A DNA stretch of 9,223 nucleotides from Lachnoclostridium sp. UBA739 (GCA_002297865.1 DBKX01000215.1:774-9996); one strand, 5' to 3'. Shown: positions 1 to 6,195, counted from the first letter of the stretch. Program-made: numbers and translations. The notes: a model not told the origin generated them from the letters alone.

Positions 1-10
1 GTACCCCCTA

Positions 11-41
11 TGAAATATTACAATGACGGTGTAATATTTCA
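11..41 (-). promoter_or_regulatory. 12-bp perfect inverted repeat just upstream of a putative rpsM SD
   Basis: The arms TGAAATATTACA and TGTAATATTTCA match perfectly around a 7-nt loop (23-29). In the minus-strand RNA the hairpin ends 2 nt before a run of five Gs that could be a ribosome binding site. There is no U-tract after it, so it is not a standard terminator. As DNA it could also be an operator-type dyad. The function is inferred; only the repeat is seen. Confidence 0.5.
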
Positions 42-198
42 AGCAGTTAATCAGACTGCCCACAGTATCACATGGAGTAATATTAAAATCACTCTCATTC
101 ACATGCAAACCATGTGTGCCACAAAGGGCTTGTAACACAAAAAGCAAGACTTATCTATATATTGAACGTATTCTACGAAACATCCAATGCATAAACAA

Positions 199-231
199 CG
201 CCGAAATCAGACAAGCTGACTTCATCAGGCG
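199..231 (-). terminator. Candidate weak terminator after rpmJ
   Basis: In the minus-strand RNA, 11 nt after the rpmJ stop, CGCC pairs with GGCG, and after a 4-nt bulge (TGAT) GAAGTCAG pairs with CTGATTTC (one G-U pair) around the 5-nt loop CTTGT. The following bases TTGTTTAT are U-rich but interrupted. This could attenuate or partly terminate transcription, or simply be a structured part of the rpmJ-rpsM spacer. Confidence 0.35.
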
Positions 232-242
232 TAAGAATCTTC

Positions 243-356
243 TTAGCCTTGTCTTTGTTTGTGTCTAGGATTTTCGCAGATTACTCTAACGCTTCCTTTT
301 CTTTTAATGATTTTGCATTTTTCACAAATTGGTTTTACAGATGACCTTACTTTCAT
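243..356 (-). CDS. rpmJ: 50S ribosomal protein L36 (zinc-binding type)
   Basis: A 37-residue protein beginning [15 protein letters not shown] and ending HKQRQG, the usual length for bacterial L36. It is a basic zinc-ribbon protein of the large subunit that binds 23S rRNA. The metal ligands are all present (Cys11, Cys14, Cys27, His32), so this is the C+ zinc form and not the zinc-free paralogue. An SD (AGGAG, 370-366) lies 9 nt before the ATG. It follows infA, as in most Firmicutes, but is separated by 132 nt holding a terminator-like hairpin and a promoter candidate. It may therefore begin a new transcription unit with the downstream rpsM group. The identification is firm. Confidence 0.96.
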   Translation of the reverse strand: MKVRSSVKPICEKCKIIKRKGSVRVICENPRHKQRQG

Positions 357-390
357 CGTAATTCTCTCCTTTCGCAAAAGTCCACTTGCT

Positions 391-419
391 ATTTTAGCAT
401 AAGTTTCAAGCGAATGCAA
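391..419 (-). promoter_or_regulatory. Sigma-A-type promoter candidate for rpmJ, extended -10
   Basis: On the minus strand, TTGCAT (419-414), a 17-nt spacer, then TAAAAT (396-391; 5 of 6 consensus). TGC stands directly before the -10, giving an extended -10 (TGn) element. A start site about 7 nt downstream, near 384, would give a leader of about 28 nt to rpmJ with its SD inside. The -35 is weak (3 of 6), which the TGn motif could offset. Not experimentally shown. Confidence 0.5.
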
Positions 420-440
420 GCAGAAGTTTACTGAATAACC

Positions 441-472
441 AAAAAAATTATTCCTGATCTTGAAATAATTTT
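441..472 (-). terminator. Rho-independent terminator candidate after infA
   Basis: In the minus-strand RNA, 16 nt after the infA stop, AAAATTATTTC pairs with GGAATAATTTT (11 bp, one U-G pair) around a 7-nt loop (455-461). A run of seven U's (447-441) follows, four of which are also in the stem. The U-tract is good but the stem is AT-rich, so termination may be partial. With the promoter candidate at 391-419 it suggests a transcript boundary between infA and rpmJ. Confidence 0.55.
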
Positions 473-488
473 CAGATGATTATTACAT

Positions 489-707
489 CTATTTATCACG
501 CCATATGATTCTTCCTTTTGTTAAATCATATGGGGATAACTCTAAAGTTACTTTGTCACCAGGTAAAATACGAATGAAGTTCATTCTTAACTTACCACTG
601 ATGTGTGCCAATACTTTATGGCCATTTTCTAATTCTACCTGAAACATTGCGTTTGGTAGCTTTTCAATTACTGTTCCTTCGATTTCAACTACGTCTGCTT
701 TTGACAT
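489..707 (-). CDS. infA: Translation initiation factor IF-1
   Basis: A 72-residue protein of full typical length. It is an S1-like OB-fold that binds the A site of the 30S subunit and cooperates with IF-2 and IF-3 in start-site selection. The diagnostic IF-1 wording is visible: [20 protein letters not shown] at residues 28-47, then [15 protein letters not shown] and the end GRIIWRDK. The ATG is preceded by GGAGGT (722-717) with a 9-nt spacer. It follows the KOW gene by 47 nt and closes the tight run of genes; the next signal downstream is a terminator-like hairpin. Identification is firm. Confidence 0.98.
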   Translation of the reverse strand: MSKADVVEIEGTVIEKLPNAMFQVELENGHKVLAHISGKLRMNFIRILPGDKVTLELSPYDLTKGRIIWRDK

Positions 708-754
708 ACTTTCTTTACCTCCTAAAATATATAACCTAACATCCTAATAAAACA

Positions 755-1024
755 TTAAGCATTTAACTCTTGCTTTTTTGCAAAACTCTTTAACAATTTT
801 CTAACCTGGCTATCCTCAATACGTTCCGAATTCATAACAAATTCATCTATATAATTGGTTGGCTGAACATGTTTTTTCTTCTTTTTCTTAAGATGGTCCA
901 TAGTCTTACACTTTCCATCAGCAAGATATACATATTCGCCTTCCACTGAAATTATAACAAATAATTGTGTTTTGTCATGTCCCGCTCGGGACTTAACTAT
1001 CATACCACGTTTCATTTCTAGCAT
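755..1024 (-). CDS. KOW-domain RNA-binding protein (L14E-like), function unproven
   Basis: An 89-residue basic protein. Residues 5-36 look like a KOW-type barrel (KRGMIVKSRAGHDKTQLFVI...VYLADGK), recalling archaeal/eukaryotic L14e/L27e-like proteins. Six consecutive lysines follow at 46-51, and a charged C-terminal segment (about 68-89) is probably helical. Small KOW proteins in this slot between map and infA are known in Firmicutes (B. subtilis has one, as I recall), and are usually annotated only as putative ribosomal or RNA-binding. The first ATG is preferred: AGAGG (1036-1032), inside the last codons of map, is 7 nt upstream, whereas the second ATG (codon 4) would be 16 nt away. The 4-nt gap to map implies translational coupling. 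A ribosome-associated role is inferred from context and the lysine-rich tract. Confidence 0.85.
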   Translation of the reverse strand: MLEMKRGMIVKSRAGHDKTQLFVIISVEGEYVYLADGKCKTMDHLKKKKKKHVQPTNYIDEFVMNSERIEDSQVRKLLKSFAKKQELNA

Positions 1025-1028
1025 CCGA

Positions 1029-1784
1029 TTACCTCTTAAGTGATAGTATCTCGGGTTCCCCCTTGGTGATAACTATCGTATTCTCATAGTGGGCTGATAA
1101 AGAACCATCTCTTGTAACGGCGGTCCATCTATCACTTAAAAACCTGACATCATGTGTACCATTTGTAATCATCGGTTCAACTGCCAATGTCATGCCTGCT
1201 TCAAGCTTAACACCTCTGCCTGGCATCTTAAAATTAGGTACTTGAGGTTCTTCATGAAGATTCTTACCTATACCATGTCCAACTAATTTTCGAACAACAC
1301 CGTAACCAAAGGATTCAGCATAACTTTGAATCGCTTTTGAAATATCATATAGATGATTGCCTTCTTTTGCGTATTTTATACCTTCAAAAAAACTATTTCT
1401 TGTAACATCAATTAACTGCTTTGCTTCGCTGCTAATCTCACCAACGGCATGAGTTCTTGCTGCATCAGAATGATACCCATTATATATTACACCTGCATCC
1501 AGACTTACAATATCTCCTTCTAGTAAGATTCTCTTACTAGAAGGAATTCCATGTACAACTTCATCATTGATAGAAACACAAATAGAAGCTGGATACCCGT
1601 TATAGTTCAGAAAGGAAGGAATACATCCAAAACTGCGAATAATCTCTTCACCTTTTTTATCAATATCCTTTGTAGAAATACCTGGTTTAATGAATTGCTC
1701 TAACTCATCATGAACAGTTGCAAGAATCTTACCAGCTTCTCGCATCAGTTCGATTTCTCTTTCTGTTTTAATGCTAATAGACAT
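1029..1784 (-). CDS. map: Methionine aminopeptidase, type I
   Basis: A 251-residue cytosolic metalloenzyme that removes the N-terminal Met from nascent proteins, normally after deformylation, when the second residue is small. It has the pita-bread fold without the zinc-finger N-terminal extension, so it is type Ia-like. The five metal ligands can be placed: Asp96 and Asp107 (SLDAGVIYNGYHSDAA), His170 (GHGIGKNLHEEP), Glu203 (AVEPMI) and Glu234 (HYENTIVIT). His78 (EVVHGIP) and His177 are the usual substrate-site histidines. The ATG is 2 nt after the adk stop, with an AGGTG-type SD inside the end of adk, so the two are probably coupled. Placement beside ribosomal genes fits co-translational action. 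Confidence 0.97.
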   Translation of the reverse strand: MSISIKTEREIELMREAGKILATVHDELEQFIKPGISTKDIDKKGEEIIRSFGCIPSFLNYNGYPASICVSINDEVVHGIPSSKRILLEGDIVSLDAGVIYNGYHSDAARTHAVGEISSEAKQLIDVTRNSFFEGIKYAKEGNHLYDISKAIQSYAESFGYGVVRKLVGHGIGKNLHEEPQVPNFKMPGRGVKLEAGMTLAVEPMITNGTHDVRFLSDRWTAVTRDGSLSAHYENTIVITKGEPEILSLKR

Positions 1785-1786
1785 TC

Positions 1787-2431
1787 TTATTCACCTAGAA
1801 CTTTCACAATTGCACCGAAAACATCAGACATTTCCTGTGTTCCATCAATATCAACTAAAATATCTTTCTTATTATAATAGTCGATTAATGGCTGTGTCTG
1901 CTCATGATATACATCCAAACGTTTTTTTACTGTTTCTGGCTTGTCGTCATCTCTTAAAACAAGTTCACCACCACATGCATCACATACACCTTCCTTTTTT
2001 GTTGGTGCATATACGATGTGATAAGTTCCACCACAGCTTACGCAGGCACGACGGCCTGACATTCTGTTAATGATGTTCTCATCTGGAACATCTACGTTGA
2101 TTGCGTAATCAACTTTTTCATTAATAGCAGATAATGCATTATCAAGAGCTTCCGCTTGAGGAATTGTTCTTGGAAAACCATCTAAAACATAACCATTTTT
2201 AGCGTCATCCTGACCTACTCTATCAACTACTAAATCTACTACTAATTCATCTGGCACTAGTAAGCCTTGATCCATATAGGTTTTTGCTTTTTTGCCTAAT
2301 TCAGTCCCGTTTTTAATGTTTGCTCTAAAAATATCACCAGTAGAAATATGAGGAATGTTATATTTCTCTGCAATTTTCTTAGCCTGAGTTCCTTTTCCTG
2401 CTCCAGGAGCACCTAACATAATTATTTTCAT
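1787..2431 (-). CDS. adk: Adenylate kinase, zinc-lid type
   Basis: A 214-residue cytosolic enzyme that interconverts ATP + AMP and 2 ADP. The P-loop GAPGAGKGT is at residues 7-15, the AMP-binding segment STGDIFR at 30-36, and DGFPR at 84-88. The lid carries four cysteines (130, 133, 150, 153; CVSC and CDAC), giving a structural zinc site typical of Gram-positive long-form enzymes. An in-frame ATG seven codons upstream (2452) gives a longer frame, but GGAGGT at 2444-2439 lies 7 nt before the ATG at 2431, and the protein then begins [14 protein letters not shown] as the family does. It follows secY after an 84-nt gap containing a strong hairpin, so its expression may be uncoupled from the ribosomal genes. 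Confidence 0.97.
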   Translation of the reverse strand: MKIIMLGAPGAGKGTQAKKIAEKYNIPHISTGDIFRANIKNGTELGKKAKTYMDQGLLVPDELVVDLVVDRVGQDDAKNGYVLDGFPRTIPQAEALDNALSAINEKVDYAINVDVPDENIINRMSGRRACVSCGGTYHIVYAPTKKEGVCDACGGELVLRDDDKPETVKKRLDVYHEQTQPLIDYYNKKDILVDIDGTQEMSDVFGAIVKVLGE

Positions 2432-2438
2432 GAATATT

Positions 2439-2444
2439 ACCTCC
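2439..2444 (-). promoter_or_regulatory. Ribosome binding site that fixes the adk start
   Basis: GGAGGT on the minus strand, 7 nt before the ATG at 2431. It lies downstream of the alternative ATG at 2452 and so rules that start out. Confidence 0.85.
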
Positions 2445-2483
2445 ACAGTCATACTAATAATTTACTAATTTTGTTATACATAG

Positions 2484-2529
2484 AAAAATCATTTTAGCTG
2501 TAGTTTTCACTACAGCCAAAATGATTTTC
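2484..2529 (-). terminator. 20-bp GAAA-loop hairpin between secY and adk
   Basis: Nine nt after the secY stop the minus-strand RNA can form a 20-bp stem (arms 2528-2509 and 2504-2485, one G-U pair) closed by a GAAA tetraloop. It is flanked by A's upstream and five U's downstream (2488-2484, four of them in the stem). This has the form of an intrinsic terminator or attenuator. Because adk, map and infA follow without an obvious new promoter, partial termination is the best guess. mRNA-end stabilisation or a processing site are alternatives. Confidence 0.6.
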
Positions 2530-2537
2530 ATTGCTCA

Positions 2538-3887
2538 TTAGTCGTTTAAAAAGCCTTTGTAGTGACGTACAAGCATCATAGATTCAATTTTCTTTAGTGT
2601 TTCAATAACAACACCTACAATAATGATAAGCGATGTACCACCGAAAGAAATATTTGCATTGAATACACCTGAAATAATGATTGGAATAATACATATAATC
2701 GTTAGACCAACTGCACCAATGAAAATAATATACTTAAGTACTTTGTTAAGATAATCTGTAGTAGGTTTTCCTGGACGGATACCTGGAATGAATCCACCAG
2801 CTTTCTTCATATTATTAGCAACTTCAATTGGGTTGAATGTAATTGAAGTATAGAAATATGCGAAGAAAATAACTAATACGATATATGCTACCATACCTAA
2901 TGTATATTTGAACTCATGAATGTTGCTTACGTTGAACCAAGCATTCTGATTACAAACTTTCAAAAGCTTTTGTACAATTGTAGTGCCAGCACCTGATGCA
3001 GGCTGCACATTAGCAAACTGAGCAATTACAATTGGGAAAGATAATAATGATCCTGCAAAGATTACAGGGATAACTCCAGCAGTATTAACTTTCAATGGAA
3101 TGTTAGTAGACTGACCGCCAACCATTTTTCTGCCTTGAACTTTTTTCGCATACTGAACTGGAATTCTTCTTTCACCAGCGGATAATACTACAATAAATAC
3201 TACCATTGCAACTAAAATAGCAATAATAATAATTGCAGCTAAACCACCTTTTGCAATTGTCTTACCGAAAACATACTTATCAAATAACGTCTTGAGATCT
3301 GATGGTATTTTTGAAACAATGTTTATTAACAAAATAATAGAAATACCATTGCCGACACCCTTTTCTGTTATCTGCTCACCTAACCACATCAAGAATGATG
3401 CACCTGCAGTCATAGATGTTACTACGATAACAGCGTTTGTGAAGTTTAAACCACCTTCTAAGTAACCTTGATTACCGAAGCCAATTGCCATAGACAAAGC
3501 TTCAATGATTGCTAATGCTACAGTTAAGTATCGAGTGTATTCAGCAATTTTCTTACGTCCATCTTCACCGTCTTTTTGCATTTCTTCCAACTTAGGGATT
3601 GCTATTGTCAGCAACTGCATAATAATGGATGATGTAATGTATGGTGTAATATTCAATGCAAAGATTGACATGGTGGTAAAAGAACCACCAGTCATTGCAT
3701 CAAAAAAGTTCATTGCAGTTCCATTACTGCCGAACTGTTGCGAAAAAAACTGCGCAACATAATCTCTGTTAACCCCAGGAGCCGGAAGCTGACATCCAAT
3801 TCTAACTATAATTAGTGCTACAAAAGTATATAGAATTCTATTTCTAATATCCTTTACTTTCAGAGCGTTTCGGACCGTCTTAAACAT
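2538..3887 (-). CDS. secY: Preprotein translocase subunit SecY
   Basis: A 449-residue integral membrane protein, the pore of the SecYEG channel for secreted and membrane proteins. About ten hydrophobic segments can be seen (near residues 18-36, 74-95, 117-137, 150-170, 180-194, 215-236, 268-290, 330-349, 385-408 and 415-430). The plug region follows FFDAMTGGSF (61-70). The family wording TPYITSSIIMQLL is at 81-93. The large cytosolic loop with QGRKMVGGQSTNIPLKVN (251-268) and the loop with RPGKPTTDYL (371-380) are the ribosome- and SecA-facing regions. The ATG is 3 nt after the rplO stop and its SD (GAGGTG) lies inside rplO, so translation is coupled. Length is slightly above the common 420-440. 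Confidence 0.98.
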   Translation of the reverse strand: MFKTVRNALKVKDIRNRILYTFVALIIVRIGCQLPAPGVNRDYVAQFFSQQFGSNGTAMNFFDAMTGGSFTTMSIFALNITPYITSSIIMQLLTIAIPKLEEMQKDGEDGRKKIAEYTRYLTVALAIIEALSMAIGFGNQGYLEGGLNFTNAVIVVTSMTAGASFLMWLGEQITEKGVGNGISIILLINIVSKIPSDLKTLFDKYVFGKTIAKGGLAAIIIIAILVAMVVFIVVLSAGERRIPVQYAKKVQGRKMVGGQSTNIPLKVNTAGVIPVIFAGSLLSFPIVIAQFANVQPASGAGTTIVQKLLKVCNQNAWFNVSNIHEFKYTLGMVAYIVLVIFFAYFYTSITFNPIEVANNMKKAGGFIPGIRPGKPTTDYLNKVLKYIIFIGAVGLTIICIIPIIISGVFNANISFGGTSLIIIVGVVIETLKKIESMMLVRHYKGFLND

Positions 3888-3890
3888 CCC

Positions 3891-4331
3891 CTAGATCACC
3901 TCAGCTTTTCCACCAAGAGCTTGAATTTTTTCAGCTGCGGATGCACTATATGCATTCACTTTAACATCAAGTTTCTTAGTTAGTTCTCCATTTCCAAGAA
4001 TCTTAACTCCGTCTTTTGGATTCTTAATTATTCCAGTTTCAACTAAGCTAGCAATAGTTACAACTGCGCCATCTTCAAATCTATTTAATACATCTACGTT
4101 GATACCAACGATCTCTTTACTATTTCTGCAAGTGAAGCCTCTCTTAGGAAGTCTTCTGTATAAAGGCATCTGACCACCTTCGAAACCTGGTCTTGGAGCT
4201 CCTGAACGAGCTTTCTGTCCTTTATGACCTTTACCAGCAGTTTTACCGTTACCTGAACCGTGTCCACGACCTCTTCTAAAGTTATCGCTCTGTTTAGCAC
4301 CAACAGCAGGTTTTAATTCTGATAAATTCAT
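3891..4331 (-). CDS. rplO: 50S ribosomal protein L15
   Basis: A 146-residue large-subunit assembly protein that binds 23S rRNA. The N-terminal arm is typical: [14 protein letters not shown], then a Gly/Arg/Lys-rich extended segment (residues 19-52) with [20 protein letters not shown], followed by the globular C-terminal domain. A GTG three codons upstream (4340) also opens the frame. However, GGAGGT at 4344-4339 overlaps that GTG and sits 7 nt before the ATG at 4331, which is therefore chosen. It follows rpmD by 28 nt and precedes secY by 3 nt, the standard spc order. Confidence 0.97.
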   Translation of the reverse strand: MNLSELKPAVGAKQSDNFRRGRGHGSGNGKTAGKGHKGQKARSGAPRPGFEGGQMPLYRRLPKRGFTCRNSKEIVGINVDVLNRFEDGAVVTIASLVETGIIKNPKDGVKILGNGELTKKLDVKVNAYSASAAEKIQALGGKAEVI

Positions 4332-4338
4332 CTTGCGC

Positions 4339-4344
4339 ACCTCC
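4339..4344 (-). promoter_or_regulatory. Ribosome binding site that fixes the rplO start
   Basis: GGAGGT on the minus strand with a 7-nt spacer to the ATG at 4331. The alternative upstream GTG (4340-4338) overlaps this SD and cannot use it. Confidence 0.8.
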
Positions 4345-4359
4345 TTATAAAGTTATTAA

Positions 4360-4542
4360 TTAAATTTCTTCCACCTTAACTAAGTGTTTTACATGCCAAA
4401 GCATTCCTCTAACAGCATCGTTATCTGGTAATTCAACTGTTGAGTTAGTCTTTTTTAAACCAAGAGCTGTTACAGTAGCTCTGTGTTTTGGAATAGCACC
4501 GATTGTGGATTTTACTAAAGTTACTTTTAACTTGTTTGCCAT
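4360..4542 (-). CDS. rpmD: 50S ribosomal protein L30
   Basis: A 60-residue protein of the usual short bacterial L30 length. It is a small ferredoxin-like fold on the large subunit. The recognisable order is LKVTLVKSTIGAIPKHRATV (residues 5-24), then LGLKKTNSTVELPDN and the end MLWHVKHLVKVEEI. The ATG has AGGAGG 8 nt upstream. It lies between rpsE and rplO as in the conserved spc operon. Confidence 0.97.
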   Translation of the reverse strand: MANKLKVTLVKSTIGAIPKHRATVTALGLKKTNSTVELPDNDAVRGMLWHVKHLVKVEEI

Positions 4543-4560
4543 TATAATATCCTCCTATTC

Positions 4561-5070
4561 TTATAGCTGATCAACGGAAATTCCGCGAAGTTTAGCTACT
4601 TCTTCTGGAGTTTTTAATTGACTTAAACCTTCGATTGTAGCAAGTACAACGTTTTGTTTATTGTTTGAACCTAAAGATTTTGTACGGATATTCTTAAGTC
4701 CAGCTAACTCTAATACGTTACGAGCAGGACCACCAGCAATGATACCAGTACCTTCTGGTGCTCTCTTTAATAATACGTTAGCACTTCCGAATTTTCCTAC
4801 GAAATCATGAGGAATACTTCCGTTTTCGTCAATTGGTAAGGAAATCATTCTCTTGATTGCATCTTCTTTACCTTTACGAATAGCTTCAGGAATTTCAGAT
4901 GCTTTTCCTAAACCAGCTCCAACGTGTCCATTTTTGTCACCAACAACAACTAATGCAGTAAATCTGAAGTTACGTCCACCTTTTACTACTTTAGTAACAC
5001 GTTTGATTGAAACTACTTTATCTTCTAACTCATTTTCGAACTGTGTAGTATCAATGATTGTACGTTTCAT
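4561..5070 (-). CDS. rpsE: 30S ribosomal protein S5
   Basis: A 169-residue small-subunit protein near the mRNA entry region, important for decoding fidelity and mRNA unwinding. The N-terminal dsRBD-like domain spans about residues 14-77, with the S5 signature around [19 protein letters not shown] (28-46) and [20 protein letters not shown] (48-67). The C-terminal ribosomal-fold domain has [18 protein letters not shown] (100-117). The length is standard. A strong SD (GGAGGAG) precedes the ATG, 16 nt after rplR. Loop residues linked to spectinomycin response in other species (around KGGR) look ordinary. Confidence 0.98.
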   Translation of the reverse strand: MKRTIIDTTQFENELEDKVVSIKRVTKVVKGGRNFRFTALVVVGDKNGHVGAGLGKASEIPEAIRKGKEDAIKRMISLPIDENGSIPHDFVGKFGSANVLLKRAPEGTGIIAGGPARNVLELAGLKNIRTKSLGSNNKQNVVLATIEGLSQLKTPEEVAKLRGISVDQL

Positions 5071-5086
5071 TTATTCTCCTCCTTGC

Positions 5087-5455
5087 CTAGAATTGTAGAC
5101 CAGCTTCTCTAGCTGCATCTGCTAATGCTTTAATTTTTCCTTGATAAATAAATCCGCCTCTATCGAAGACAACTTCTGTGATGCCTTTTTCAACAGCTTT
5201 TTTACCGATTACAGTTCCAACATAAGCTGCAGCTGCAACATCATTTGTCTTATCAAGCTCAGATTTCACTTCTTTATCTAATGTTGAAGCAGCTACTAAT
5301 GTATTACCAGCAACATCATCGATGATCTGTGCATACATATGGTTGTTACTTCTGAACACAGCTAAACGTGGTCTCTCAGCAGTTCCGGCAAAGCGATTAC
5401 GAATTCTTCTATGCTTATTTACACGAACTTTACTTCTTGATTCTTTACTAACCAT
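5087..5455 (-). CDS. rplR: 50S ribosomal protein L18
   Basis: A 122-residue protein that binds 5S rRNA together with L5 and anchors it in the central protuberance. The N-terminus is a basic tail ([19 protein letters not shown]), followed by the family block [20 protein letters not shown] (27-46). The C-terminus has [20 protein letters not shown] (97-116) and ends REAGLQF as usual. The ATG has AGGAG 10 nt upstream. It sits 19 nt after rplF and before rpsE, the standard order. Note that its 5S partner L5 is encoded in the same cluster. Confidence 0.98.
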   Translation of the reverse strand: MVSKESRSKVRVNKHRRIRNRFAGTAERPRLAVFRSNNHMYAQIIDDVAGNTLVAASTLDKEVKSELDKTNDVAAAAYVGTVIGKKAVEKGITEVVFDRGGFIYQGKIKALADAAREAGLQF

Positions 5456-5474
5456 CCTGATTTCACTCCTTTAA

Positions 5475-6017
5475 CTATTTCTTACCAGTCTTACCAACCT
5501 TACGTCTAATAACCTCATCAGCATATTTGATACCTTTACCTTTGTAAGGTTCTGGAGCTCTTTTTTCTCTGATTTCAGCAGCGTATTGGCCAACTTTTTC
5601 TTTATCTATACCTTTAACAATGATCTTGTTTTGTCCTTCAACAACAACTTCAAGACCTTCTGGATCTTCCATCTGAACTGGATGTGAGTAGCCAAGGGAT
5701 AAGTCAAGAACTTTACCTTTTTTAGCAGCTCTGTAACCAACACCGTTGATTTCAAGAACTTTTTCATATCCGTTAGTAACACCAATAATCATGTTGTTAA
5801 TAAGTGTTCTTGTTAAACCGTGTAATGATTTCATTTTCTTTAAATCATTAGGTCTGGAAACAGTGATTGTGTCACCTTCCATAGCGATATTCATTTCTGA
5901 AGGTAATACTCTTTCAAGTGTTCCCTTAGGACCTTTTACAGTCACTTTATTATTTTCTGCAATATCAACAGTTACGCCTGCTGGTACCGCGATAGGCATT
6001 CTTCCTATACGTGACAT
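5475..6017 (-). CDS. rplF: 50S ribosomal protein L6
   Basis: A 180-residue large-subunit protein near the factor-binding site, made of two related alpha/beta domains (about 1-80 and 83-170). Visible markers are the start [15 protein letters not shown], the segment [20 protein letters not shown] (91-110), and the L6 signature [19 protein letters not shown] (155-173). GGAGGTG lies 7-8 nt before the ATG. It is the first gene after the unusual 178-nt spacer behind rpsH and may have its own promoter there; otherwise it belongs to the same message. Confidence 0.98.
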   Translation of the reverse strand: MSRIGRMPIAVPAGVTVDIAENNKVTVKGPKGTLERVLPSEMNIAMEGDTITVSRPNDLKKMKSLHGLTRTLINNMIIGVTNGYEKVLEINGVGYRAAKKGKVLDLSLGYSHPVQMEDPEGLEVVVEGQNKIIVKGIDKEKVGQYAAEIREKRAPEPYKGKGIKYADEVIRRKVGKTGKK

Positions 6018-6063
6018 GCCCGCACCTCCGTAATTTTCTAATCTATTTTTTGTTTACAGCTTC

Positions 6064-6092
6064 ATTTTAAATGCTTTCACTTAAGAACGCAA
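6064..6092 (-). promoter_or_regulatory. Sigma-A-type promoter candidate for rplF
   Basis: On the minus strand, TTGCGT (6092-6087), exactly 17 nt, then TAAAAT (6069-6064; 5 of 6 consensus). The predicted start near 6057 would leave about 40 nt before the rplF ATG, including its SD. The -35 is weak (3 of 6) and such matches occur by chance in AT-rich DNA. The position in the only large gap of the ribosomal-gene run adds some support. Confidence 0.35.
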
Positions 6093-6125
6093 TAAATTTC
6101 GTAAGAATTACGAATTAAATTTATT
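6091..6125 (-). repeat. AT-rich 14-bp imperfect hairpin in the rpsH-rplF spacer
   Basis: The arms AATAAAT/ATTTATT and TTCGTAA/TTACGAA stack into a 14-bp stem with a 3-nt loop (6105-6107) and a 4-nt bulge (6115-6118). In the minus-strand RNA it is followed by GCGTTCTT, which is not a clear U-tract, so it is not called a terminator. It overlaps the -35 of the rplF promoter candidate by 2 nt. Confidence 0.55.
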
Positions 6126-6175
6126 CCAGTAAAGCCAGCTTACCGAGCCAGCCAGAACACCTCCAGCCGGCTGGC
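6126..6175 (-). repeat. GC-rich GCCAGC/GCTGGC repeat cluster with 12-bp palindrome
   Basis: A perfect palindrome CCAGCCGGCTGG (6163-6174) overlaps an inverted repeat GCCAGCC (6147-6153) / GGCTGGC (6169-6175). A further GCCAGC copy stands at 6134-6139. In RNA the copies could pair in more than one way. The loop of the 7-bp stem shows GGAGGT on the minus strand (6164-6159), an SD-like sequence without an ATG, GTG or TTG at proper distance. Only the repeats are certain. Confidence 0.55.
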
Positions 6176-6179
6176 AAGA

Positions 6180-6194
6180 AAATGCTATGCATTT
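6180..6194 (-). repeat. Small perfect hairpin abutting the rpsH stop codon
   Basis: AAATGC and GCATTT flank a 3-nt loop, and in the minus-strand RNA TCTT follows. The first arm begins 1 nt after the TAG of rpsH. It is short; chance cannot be excluded. Confidence 0.4.
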
Positions 6195-6195
6195 C

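Larger units (their letters stand above)
1..242 (-). other. Gene-free structured spacer downstream of rpmJ, probable rpsM leader
   Basis: I see no convincing gene here. In the transcribed (minus) sense the stretch runs from the rpmJ stop to a G-run (AGGGGG, about positions 9-4) that could be the SD of a gene starting just beyond the window; by conserved order that would be rpsM. It holds five inverted repeats: 199-231, 115-139 (10 bp with two G-U pairs, 5-nt loop), 100-116 (CACATG/CATGTG), 43-59 (GCAGT/ACTGC) and 11-41 (12 bp perfect). Two weak sigma-A-like pairs are present on the minus strand: TTGTTT-N17-TAGAAT (198-170) and TTGCAT-N17-TAATAT (108-80). Each -35 matches only 3 of 6 bases, so neither is called as a separate feature. 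Confidence 0.5.
6018..6195 (-). other. Structured spacer between rpsH and rplF
   Basis: This is the largest gap between ribosomal genes inside the cluster (178 nt; others are mostly 2-30 nt). In transcript order it contains a 6-bp hairpin at the rpsH stop (6194-6180), a GC-rich repeat cluster (6175-6126), a long AT-rich hairpin (6125-6091), a promoter-like pair (6092-6064) and the rplF SD. No open frame with a plausible start was found. The GC-rich block contrasts with the AT-rich surroundings. Confidence 0.6.

Noticed and set aside
151..225. A 24-codon minus-strand ATG frame in the spacer after rpmJ
   Set aside because: No SD before the ATG, which lies inside the 199-231 hairpin; the length is within chance expectation.
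1771..2070. A 99-codon plus-strand frame opposite adk
   Set aside because: His/Leu-rich shadow of adk without family resemblance or a proper ribosome binding site.
2432..2484. A promoter for adk in the secY-adk gap
   Set aside because: A TATAAC -10-like sequence is present but no acceptable -35 is found 16-18 nt upstream; that position falls in the hairpin.
4094..4303. A 69-codon minus-strand frame inside rplO
   Set aside because: Out-of-frame shadow of L15; the L15 frame has the SD and the family sequence.
6110..6164. SD-like GGAGGT in the GC-rich spacer followed by a short frame from CTG, as a leader peptide
   Set aside because: Only a CTG is available, spacing is short (about 3 nt), and the frame ends after 15 codons; there is no codon-run signal as in attenuator peptides.
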